Shown one piece after another: positions 13,710 to 19,475 of a DNA stretch of 24,260 nucleotides. The stretch's first letter is position 1. Each line of letters starts with the position of its first letter. This DNA comes from a virus, in the IMG/VR virus record IMGVR_UViG_3300025941_000093, positions 1-24,260 of that record, one strand, 5' to 3'. The position numbers were made by a program, and so were the translations under genes. The notes beneath the pieces are model-generated. The model was not told the origin of the DNA, searched no databases, and was given only the letters and a program-made list of their open reading frames with translations.

Positions 13710-13931
13710 ATGGCCCAAGACCCCCACACCCACCCCTGGCAGCTCTTCGTCGTGTTCAAGGACGGCGACAAGACGAAGGACGTCGCGCTGCGGTTCCGGA
13801 CCGGCTCCGCCGCCGAAGAGGCCCTGGCCCTGCTGCAGGAGGTCGAGCCGGTGCTCTGCCTCCACCTCCTCGATGAGAAGGGCCAGGAGTGGATGCACTG
13901 GGACCGCGACCCGAAAGAGGAGGGCCTGTGA
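13710..13931 (+). CDS. Unknown small phage protein (73 aa)
   Basis: ATG 13710 has a strong AGGAGG site. The sequence is an alpha/beta mix (WQLFVVFKDGDKTKDVALRF, AEEALALLQEVEPVLCLHLL) with a charged end (HWDRDPKEEGL). No family is recognised. The following gene starts two bases after its stop. Confidence 0.73.
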   Translation: MAQDPHTHPWQLFVVFKDGDKTKDVALRFRTGSAAEEALALLQEVEPVLCLHLLDEKGQEWMHWDRDPKEEGL

Positions 13932-13932
13932 G

Positions 13933-14214
13933 ATGGCCGCCTACATCATAATGACCGCGTCGGCCACGATGCCCGCGTCGGTGAAGGCCCGCTACCGGCG
14001 GGTGGCGGTCTGCCTCGTGGCGGACCCCGAGAACCCGCCCAAGATGATCAGCCGCCGGGCGCGGGGCATGATCGAGGTCACCCAGACCTGGGAGCGGCTG
14101 AACGTCGGCAAGTGCGTTCGTTCCGCCTACGTGCGCGCCCTGCAGCGGGCGGAGGTGGTCTGCAACGAGATGAACGACTACCGCGCCAAGCTGCTGGCGG
14201 GGGCGGCGTCGTGA
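13933..14214 (+). CDS. Unknown small basic phage protein (93 aa)
   Basis: ATG 13933 is chosen because it follows the previous stop directly. The longer frame from 13873 would overlap that gene. The protein has a hydrophobic start (AAYIIMTASATM), then basic beta and helical segments (KARYRRVAVCLVADPENPP, RSAYVRALQRAEVVCNEM). Its TGA overlaps the GTG start of the next gene. No family is recognised. Confidence 0.7.
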   Translation: MAAYIIMTASATMPASVKARYRRVAVCLVADPENPPKMISRRARGMIEVTQTWERLNVGKCVRSAYVRALQRAEVVCNEMNDYRAKLLAGAAS

Positions 14215-14519
14215 AGCGCCTCTACCTGTCGCGGCAGCAGAAGGCCCTCCTGACCCGCAGCGTCCCCGGCATCTGCATCCGGGGGACGTGGCTGTGGGTG
14301 CTGGACGGGGAGCCGGTGACGGCCGCGATTAACGGCGCCCTCAAGAAGGGGTGGATCGAGGCGGACTACTACACCGGGGGCCACGCGGCCACCCGGCCCA
14401 CCGCCGCCGGGCGCTTCGCCATCCACCTCGACGCGGCGCAGCACGAGCAAGGCACACTCAACTCCGCCCTGGCGCTGGCCAGGGCGAAGGAACTGGCAGA
14501 GAAGGAGAAGACAGCGTGA
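14211..14519 (+). CDS. Unknown small phage protein (102 aa)
   Basis: It probably starts at GTG 14211, overlapping the previous TGA (GTGA). The sequence has a basic start (KRLYLSRQQKALLTRSVPG) and a helical charged end (LNSALALARAKELAEKEKTA). The middle (NGALKKGWIEADYYTGGHAA, TRPTAAGRFAIHLD) has the look of a small winged-helix protein in which the last strands carry a PTxAGR pattern. This is a weak impression. It ends in a GTGA overlap with the integrase-like gene. Confidence 0.68.
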   Translation: MKRLYLSRQQKALLTRSVPGICIRGTWLWVLDGEPVTAAINGALKKGWIEADYYTGGHAATRPTAAGRFAIHLDAAQHEQGTLNSALALARAKELAEKEKTA

Positions 14520-15106
14520 GCTACATCAACCGGGTCACTGTCAACAAGGCGCAACGGTCGCCTGGGCACTGGCAGATCAAGACCAACATAGCAACGATTG
14601 ACGACCGGTCGGGGCGGCGCCTCGCCCGCCTGCAGCACTACAAGACGTTCCTGGGGACGGAGGCCCAGGCGGAGATGGAGCGATACCGCACACTCTGGGA
14701 GGCGCGCGGCAAGCCGGAGGCCAGCTCCGCCCCCGTGCCAGACGGGGACGAGACGGTCGGGAGCTACGCCGCCCGGTGGCTCCTGGCGCGGGAGGCGGAC
14801 CGGAAGGAGATCGAGGCCGCCGAGACGGAGCGCGCCCGGCGCAACCGGGTATACCTCTACGTGGTCCCCGCCTGGGGCCACCTCCAGCTCTCGACGCTCC
14901 GGCGGGGCGAGATACTGGGCGGCGCCCAGTGGCTGGGGAGCCAGCTCTCCACCCGGACCGGCGAGAAGCTGACGCCGACCACGGTGAAGCACGCCCTGCT
15001 CACGCTCCAGGCCGTGGTGGAGGCCGCCGCCGAGCGCGGTGGCGCCAGCCTCCTGGCTTGCGACTTCGACGGCGTGAAGCGGACGCTCCTTGCCCAGACG
15101 TGGTGA
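14516..15106 (+). CDS. Integrase-like protein with arm- and core-binding domains but no catalytic domain
   Basis: This 196-residue protein starts at GTG 14516, behind AAGGAG. Residues about 15-70 (GHWQIKTNIATIDDRSGRRL, YKTFLGTEAQAEMERYRTLW) look like the AP2-like arm-binding domain of tyrosine integrases. Residues about 85-185 (TVGSYAARWLLAREADRKEI, YVVPAWGHLQLSTLRRGEI, TPTTVKHALLTLQAVVEAAA) match the SAM-like core-binding domain. The protein stops just where the catalytic domain would begin. No R...HxxR...Y motif exists here or in any frame before the next gene, and a terminator hairpin follows within 31 bases. It therefore cannot recombine DNA alone. It may be a DNA-binding regulator, an interfering protein or a relic of a temperate ancestor. 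Confidence 0.72.
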   Translation: MSYINRVTVNKAQRSPGHWQIKTNIATIDDRSGRRLARLQHYKTFLGTEAQAEMERYRTLWEARGKPEASSAPVPDGDETVGSYAARWLLAREADRKEIEAAETERARRNRVYLYVVPAWGHLQLSTLRRGEILGGAQWLGSQLSTRTGEKLTPTTVKHALLTLQAVVEAAAERGGASLLACDFDGVKRTLLAQTW

Positions 15107-15128
15107 TCGGAGCAGCCTGTAGCCTGGG

Positions 15129-15162
15129 AAAACAAAGGCCCCCCGGTGTGAGCCGGGGGGCC
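15129..15162 (-). terminator. Rho-independent terminator reading leftward
   Basis: A perfect 10-bp stem GGCCCCCCGG/CCGGGGGGCC (15137-15146 and 15153-15162) with a 6-base loop. On the minus strand it is followed by TTTGTTTT (15136-15129). On the plus strand it is followed by TGACCC, with no T-tract. The canonical terminator therefore acts on leftward transcripts, although the stem may also slow rightward ones. Confidence 0.75.
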
Positions 15163-15205
15163 TGACCCGGTTGGCGCCGGGGTATCACGCAAGGAGCATT
15201 GCGCT

Positions 15206-15943
15206 GTGTCTGAGCATACAAGGGACGGGACTGGTGTCCATGCCAGTGACAAGGGCGTGAAAGACGCGCCACAGGAGCCTCAAGGCGGCCCGCCCAGGCC
15301 CCTGGTGGAGGAGTGGACCCAAGGGACCAACCTCACGCCGGAACACCCCCTGGGGCGCCTGATGGGCCAGGAGAGGTGGTGTGTGTGGCGGTGGGTGAGG
15401 AAAGGCTCCGGCAAGTGGACGAAGAAGCCGGAGCGGCCCGCGCCGGAGGGCCAGGGGTGGGGTCTGGCGACCAACAAGCCGGGCGAGGGACGGAGCTACG
15501 AGGCGGCCCGCGCGGCCGTGCTGCGGGGTGACGCGGACGGGGTGGGGTGGCTGCTGCTGGGGGAGCCGGAGCTGGTGTGGCTCGACCTCGACAAGTGCCG
15601 CGACGTGAAGACGGGAGTGTTGGACCCGTGGGCCACCGCCGTGCTGCAGCGGATCGGCAAGTGCTACATGGAGCTGACCCCCTCCGGCACAGGCGTGCGC
15701 GCGGTCGGCAAGGCGGAGGACATCCCCCACGAGGGCCAGACCAGGGTGGACATCCGCCGGGTGCTGGCGGGCGCTGGCCCATACCAGATCGCGGAGTGGG
15801 GCGGCGTGCGCGAGGCACGCGAGGGCGCGGCCATCGAGGTATTCCATAATTGTGCGCGGTTCGTAACGGTCACCGGGGCGTGGTCGCAGCTCACCATGCC
15901 CGGCGGCACGCGGCGGCCCACACCAGGGAAGGCGGGGCTATGA
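15206..15943 (+). CDS. Archaeo-eukaryotic primase (PrimPol) domain protein
   Basis: This 245-residue protein carries the AEP motifs in order. Motif I is LDLDK (D127, D129), motif II SGTGVRAV (S160-G163, with Arg where many members have His), and motif III ends in CARFVTVTG (near R218). It matches the N-terminal domain of NrS-1-type and plasmid primase-polymerases, which make primers and extend them with dNTPs. The first 45 residues are charged and probably disordered. The start is GTG 15206, with AAGGAG nine bases upstream. Its stop overlaps the ATG of the helicase gene (ATGA), so the two products are probably made together and act as one complex. Confidence 0.85.
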   Translation: MSEHTRDGTGVHASDKGVKDAPQEPQGGPPRPLVEEWTQGTNLTPEHPLGRLMGQERWCVWRWVRKGSGKWTKKPERPAPEGQGWGLATNKPGEGRSYEAARAAVLRGDADGVGWLLLGEPELVWLDLDKCRDVKTGVLDPWATAVLQRIGKCYMELTPSGTGVRAVGKAEDIPHEGQTRVDIRRVLAGAGPYQIAEWGGVREAREGAAIEVFHNCARFVTVTGAWSQLTMPGGTRRPTPGKAGL

Positions 15944-17817
15944 GCGAGGACGCGGAGCGCACGCTCGACGCGGAGCTGGGGGCCTTCGCCCTGGAGCTGC
16001 AGGGCATGGCCGCCGCCCAGAGGGGCGGGAGGGTTGGCGCCAACGGGGCCGCGCCGGGAGGGGGAGTGGAGCAGGCGCCCATCGAGGACGTGGTCGCGGC
16101 CCTGGCAGTGATCCCCAACGGGGACGGGTGGGACGACGGGTGCGGGTGGGACGATTGGAACACAATCGGAATGGCTGCCTGGCACGCTACCGGCGGGAGC
16201 GCGGACGGGTATGAAGCGTGGTCGGCCTGGAGTGGACGGTGCGCCGACAAGCACGACGAGCTGGCGTGCCAGGAGCGGTGGACGCACTGGGGCCGCTCGC
16301 CGCCCGCGCGGGTGGGGATCGGCAAGCTGGCGATCCTCGCCAAGCGAGCGACCAGGGGGGCATGGCGCCAGCCATCGGCGGCGCCGGAGAAGGAGTTCGA
16401 CCGTGACGAAGAGGCAATGGAAGGTGATGCTGGCGGAGTACCTCGTGCCCGCCGCCCTGGTGGCGCTGGCCGCAGCGGCGGCAGCCTGGGTGCTGACGTA
16501 GGGGAGGGGGACGGCGAGGAGCTGTCGGCCTTCATGAGACTGGCGGCGCGGGTGGTCTACGTGAAGGGCCTGCACCGGTTCTTCGACGTGGTGGACCGGA
16601 CGATGATGGACGAGGCGAGGCTGTGTGTGGAGGCAGGGAGAATGGGCGTGGAGGGGTTCGCGGTGAAGGGGAAGAACGGGGTCGTGGCGCAGCTCGTGGG
16701 CCACCCAGGAGGCGTTTTAAGGCACGCCCAGGGGGTGACGATGCGGCCGGGTCAAGGCCTACTGGTGCAGGAGGAGGAGGGCGTGTGCGTCAATCTGTGG
16801 CGCCCTACGGAGCTGGTCCCGAAGGGGGGCAGGGGGGACGCGAGCGCGATCCCGTGGGAGGCCCACGCCGCCCGCCTGATACCCAACGAGAAGGACAGGC
16901 GGCGGGTGCTCGACCGCATGGCGTTCGCGCTCCAATACCCCGGCGTCAAGATCAACAGCGCCCTGGTCCTGCTGGGCGGGCAGGGCACGGGGAAGGACAC
17001 GTTCCTCGACCCGTTCTGGGCCGCCGTGGGGCGACATAACCTGTCGGTCGTGCCTGGGTTACAGGTCGGCGGGGACTTCAACGAATACATGCAGTCCGCG
17101 TGGCTGCTGATCTCCGAGATGCCGTCCTTCAGGAAGCGGTCGTCGTATGAAGAGATCAAGGCGGTCCTGACCACGCCGCCCGACAAGCTGCGGATCAACA
17201 CCAAGGGCGTGTCGGCCTACCAGATACCCAATGTGCTCAACGTCATTGTCACCACGAACCACGAGGACGCCATCGCCCTGGCGGACGACGACCGGCGCTT
17301 CGACGTGGTCGAGACAGCCAAGGCGGGCGACGACGAGCACTTCGCGGAGCTGTATGCGTGGCTGGACCACGGCGGGCGCGAGGCCGTGATGGGGTGGCTG
17401 CTGGCGCGGGACGTGGCGGGGTTCAACCCGAAGGCGGCGCCGCCCATGAGCCGGGCCAAGGCCGTCATGACCAGGGAGGCGGAGCCTGCCGCGATGGGCT
17501 GGGCCAGGGGCCTGTGGGGGCCTGACGGACCCATGTCGGGGCGCGTGCTGGTCACGCTGGACGAGCTGGTGGAGCTGGCACGACGGGGCTACTGGGGTGC
17601 AGGCGACATGGCTCGCGGGCACCGTTTGATCGCGCAGCTCCAGAAGGCGCTGGTCGCGGACACGTGGCGGACGACCGGCGTGCAGATACTGGAGGCGGAC
17701 GGGAGGCCGCGAGTGTGGGCGCGGGAGGCGGTCGAGCTGTATGCCCAGATGGAGCCGAAGCTGCTGCGGACTAAGCTGGAGGAGGACCGAAAGCGTAGCG
17801 CGGGCAGTGAGTTCTGA
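15940..17817 (+). CDS. PriCT-2 and SF3 (DUF5906/D5-like) primase-helicase
   Basis: This is a 625-residue protein. Residues about 45-125 (CGWDDWNTIGMAAWHATGGS, YEAWSAWSGR, ERWTHW) match the primase C-terminal 2 domain. A low-complexity Gly/Arg-rich linker follows (about 145-195). The C-terminal part is an SF3 helicase: Walker A GGQGTGKDT (residues 346-354), Walker B WLLISEMP, and sensor VIVTTNHEDA followed by DDDRRFDVVE. It belongs with DUF5906-type phage primase-helicases, which unwind at the origin as hexamers. ATG 15940 overlaps the PrimPol stop. A possible internal start at ATG 16534, just before the helicase domain, has GAGGAG twelve bases ahead. A separate small ORF is overprinted on the linker. 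Related systems carry all these domains in one chain. Confidence 0.88.
   Translation: MSEDAERTLDAELGAFALELQGMAAAQRGGRVGANGAAPGGGVEQAPIEDVVAALAVIPNGDGWDDGCGWDDWNTIGMAAWHATGGSADGYEAWSAWSGRCADKHDELACQERWTHWGRSPPARVGIGKLAILAKRATRGAWRQPSAAPEKEFDRDEEAMEGDAGGVPRARRPGGAGRSGGSLGADVGEGDGEELSAFMRLAARVVYVKGLHRFFDVVDRTMMDEARLCVEAGRMGVEGFAVKGKNGVVAQLVGHPGGVLRHAQGVTMRPGQGLLVQEEEGVCVNLWRPTELVPKGGRGDASAIPWEAHAARLIPNEKDRRRVLDRMAFALQYPGVKINSALVLLGGQGTGKDTFLDPFWAAVGRHNLSVVPGLQVGGDFNEYMQSAWLLISEMPSFRKRSSYEEIKAVLTTPPDKLRINTKGVSAYQIPNVLNVIVTTNHEDAIALADDDRRFDVVETAKAGDDEHFAELYAWLDHGGREAVMGWLLARDVAGFNPKAAPPMSRAKAVMTREAEPAAMGWARGLWGPDGPMSGRVLVTLDELVELARRGYWGAGDMARGHRLIAQLQKALVADTWRTTGVQILEADGRPRVWAREAVELYAQMEPKLLRTKLEEDRKRSAGSEF
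16403..16501 (+). CDS. Overprinted transmembrane mini-ORF inside the helicase gene (candidate)
   Basis: This 32-residue ORF is in the +1 frame relative to the host gene. It starts at GTG 16403 with GAAGGAG seven bases upstream and ends at TAG 16499-16501. The product has a basic start (VTKRQWKVMLAEY) followed by one strongly hydrophobic helix (LVPAALVALAAAAAAWVL). About 90% of its codons end in G or C, like real genes of this window. In the host frame over the same bases, only about half do, and the host product there is a Gly/Arg-rich linker. This local swap of codon signal suggests that the small frame is under coding selection. It could still be chance. Confidence 0.42.
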   Translation: MTKRQWKVMLAEYLVPAALVALAAAAAAWVLT

Positions 17818-17846
17818 GCTAGTCGGTGCGTTGCGTGCAAGGACAC

Positions 17847-17876
17847 GGGGCTGCACAGCACACAGGGGCTGCACAG
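17847..17876 (+). repeat. Tandem repeat of GGGGCTGCACAG
   Basis: GGGGCTGCACAG occurs at 17847-17858 and 17865-17876, an 18-base period, just after the helicase gene. It may be a protein-binding iteron pair near a candidate origin. Confidence 0.5.
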
Positions 17877-17880
17877 GGGT

Positions 17881-17904
17881 CGCACAAGAGCTGTGCGGCC
17901 TTTT
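17881..17904 (+). terminator. Weak intrinsic terminator after the helicase gene
   Basis: The hairpin CGCACA-AGAGC-TGTGCG (17881-17897) is followed by GCC and TTTT (17901-17904). The short stem and four T residues make it a weak candidate for ending the primase-helicase transcript. Confidence 0.4.
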
Positions 17905-17959
17905 GCGTATTTGGACCAGTGGGTTGCAGGCGTTCCGCACAATGCACACCAGTAGTTGG

Positions 17960-18030
17960 GGTATACACGGAAAATCAATACGATATACGCTATTACGTAT
18001 ACGTTATATATGTATAGACGCGCGGAAAAT
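17960..18030. promoter_or_regulatory. AT-rich island; candidate origin or promoter
   Basis: About 70 bases of markedly AT-rich sequence interrupt an otherwise GC-rich genome. They contain repeated TATAC elements (GTATAC, GATATACG, CGTATACG), the perfect palindrome ACGTATACGT at 17995-18004, and TTATATATGTATAG further on. It lies between the primase-helicase and the RuvC-like gene. This suits a DNA-unwinding element, or a strong promoter for the resolvase and packaging genes. The sequence alone does not distinguish the two. Confidence 0.5.
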
Positions 18031-18041
18031 AGGTGTGTGCA

Positions 18042-18653
18042 ATGTGTGAGTGTGCAGATGACCCGGCGGAGCTGGGGCGCAAGGCGGAGCGTGAGCGGGC
18101 CAGGATCGAGCGGGCGGCGAAGCGGCAGCAGCGTGAGGCGAGCCGGGCGGAGAGCGGGTGGACGGTGCTTGGGATCGACCCTGGCAAGGGCGGAGCGGTC
18201 GCGCTGATCCGGTGCTGGTGGGGGAGGGACAGGCCGCAGCTCGACGCCGTGGGCGAGGCGGTGGACAGCCGCCGGGTGCGGCAGCTCGTCCCGGAGGCGG
18301 ACCTCGTCGTGGTGGAGGGCCAGCAGGCCAGCCCGCAGATGGGCGTGGTCGGGGCCTTCAGTTTGGGGAGGGCCACAGGGAGGCTTCAGGAGGCCGTGGA
18401 GGCGGGGCTGAGGGGGAGGGCGGTCGAGGTATGGCCAGCGAGGTGGAGGGCGTCCTACGGGCTGCGTGGCGGCCCTGCGGGCAAGGCGGAGGGGGTGGGT
18501 CTGGTCGAGCGGCTGCTGGGGACCGACGCGGTGCATCGGCACGACGAGGCGGACGCGGTGCTGCTCGCGTGGTGGGGCTGGCGTCATGTTTTGCTTGCGG
18601 ACGCCAGTCTCACGCAGCAAGGTGCCGTTTCATGTGGTGAAACTAGGAGCTAG
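18042..18653 (+). CDS. RuvC-like Holliday junction resolvase
   Basis: This 203-residue protein has the RuvC/RNase H fold motifs. VLGIDPGKGGA carries D46, VVVEGQQ carries E92, and HDEADA (residues 167-172) carries D168 and D171. It would cut four-way junctions arising in phage recombination and replication before packaging. The N-terminus has an Arg/Glu-rich helix (about residues 10-38) ahead of the core. ATG 18042 is taken as the start, but GTG 18033 in the same frame is possible; both have weak ribosome sites. It lies directly upstream of the terminase genes and just after the AT-rich island. Confidence 0.85.
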   Translation: MCECADDPAELGRKAERERARIERAAKRQQREASRAESGWTVLGIDPGKGGAVALIRCWWGRDRPQLDAVGEAVDSRRVRQLVPEADLVVVEGQQASPQMGVVGAFSLGRATGRLQEAVEAGLRGRAVEVWPARWRASYGLRGGPAGKAEGVGLVERLLGTDAVHRHDEADAVLLAWWGWRHVLLADASLTQQGAVSCGETRS

Positions 18654-18659
18654 AAGGTA

Positions 18660-19211
18660 GTGGGTGCGCTGCGTAGTCCGAGACGGGAACACTTCTGCCT
18701 GCTCATCGCCCAGGGCAATCTGGCCACGCCTGCGGCCAGGAAGGCCGGGTTCAAATACCCGGATAAGGTGGCGTCCCAGATGATGCGGCAGCCTGCGGTC
18801 AAGGCCCGGATCGCGGAGATGTCCGAGCGGGTGGACATTGAAAAGGCGAAGGAAATTGTCCGGGTGAACGCGCCGACCAGGGAGTGGGTGCTCAAGGAGC
18901 TGGTGGATCAGGTGGAGCACGCCAAGCTGGCCAGCGACAGGGGCGCCACGCTCAAGGGGCTGGAGCTGGTGGGCAAGGAGATCGGGATGTTTGTCCAACG
19001 CTCAATGGCAATCGAAAGTCCGCTGGCGAGGCTATCGGCCGACAAGCTGCTCGCGCTCCTCGCCCTCGTTGACGAAGCGGTAGGATCGGAGCAGGTAACG
19101 ATACCGAAGGGCAACGTGACCGCCGCGCCGCTGACCATCGAACACCAGCCTGTGTCGAGTGTGGGGTCTAGTGTGGGGACCGAGGAGGCAGGGGGTGCAG
19201 ATGGCCAATGA
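18660..19211 (+). CDS. terS: Terminase small subunit
   Basis: This 183-residue protein has an N-terminal region (REHFCLLIAQGNLATPAARK, AGFKYPDKVASQMMRQPAVK) matching the helix-turn-helix of small terminases (Terminase_2 type). A helical oligomerisation region follows (EWVLKELVDQVEHAKLASDR, TLKGLELVGKEIG), then a C-terminal tail probably used to contact TerL. It recognises phage DNA and recruits the large subunit. The start is GTG 18660, with AGGAG ten bases ahead. The tail is encoded by two copies of AGTGTGGGG (VSSVGSSVG). TerL follows after a structured gap of about 264 bases, which is unusually long for this gene pair. Confidence 0.85.
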   Translation: MGALRSPRREHFCLLIAQGNLATPAARKAGFKYPDKVASQMMRQPAVKARIAEMSERVDIEKAKEIVRVNAPTREWVLKELVDQVEHAKLASDRGATLKGLELVGKEIGMFVQRSMAIESPLARLSADKLLALLALVDEAVGSEQVTIPKGNVTAAPLTIEHQPVSSVGSSVGTEEAGGADGQ

Positions 19212-19475
19212 TATCAAGGGGTTGCATCGTGCGCGTGGCGTCCACCACGAACGCCAACCCATCTCGTTGCGATGGGCGATACAACCTGGGGTTGCGTTAT
19301 ACAACCCTGGGTTGCATAGGCCAGGACGTGACGCTGACGGATCGTTCCGGCCCCCCGGCAGGGGGGTGCCGGGGGCGGGATGCGTGAACGCAGTCCCATC
19401 CACCCAAACTCCACTCTCCCACCGTAATAAACAGAAAGCCAAATTTTGGCGCGGCCCTGTGGGGGCTGTTTCGCA
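19212..19475. other. Structured non-coding gap between TerS and TerL; candidate packaging site or RNA
   Basis: The gap holds two tandem 20-base units (19279-19298 and 19299-19318), each with a CAACC...GGTTG dyad. It also holds a 9-bp perfect stem CCCCCGGCA/TGCCGGGGG (19352-19375) and a second stem GGGATGCG-TGAA-CGCAGTCCC with one bulged base (19377-19397). An open frame from ATG 19201 to 19482 crosses it, but its codon use does not match real genes here. Pac or cos sites often lie in or near small terminase genes. A structured RNA is the other possibility. Confidence 0.5.
19279..19318 (+). repeat. Tandem 20-base repeats with internal dyads
   Basis: The two adjoining units read ATACAACCTGGGGTTGCGTT and ATACAACCCTGGGTTGCATA, matching at 16 of 20 positions. 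Each contains a CAACC/GGTTG inverted repeat. A related GGGGTTGCAT occurs at 19218-19227. Confidence 0.6.

Noticed and set aside
14516-15106. Active phage integrase and hence proof of a temperate phage
   Set aside because: No catalytic R-HxxR-Y residues are present in this protein or before the next gene, so integration cannot be claimed from this window.
16623-17039. Alternative-frame ORF inside the helicase gene
   Set aside because: It overlaps the conserved Walker A region of the helicase, and its product is an Arg/Gly/Pro-rich shadow, unlike the mini-ORF at 16403.
17741-18049. ORF crossing the gap after the helicase gene
   Set aside because: It runs through tandem repeats and the AT-rich island with atypical codons and has no ribosome site.
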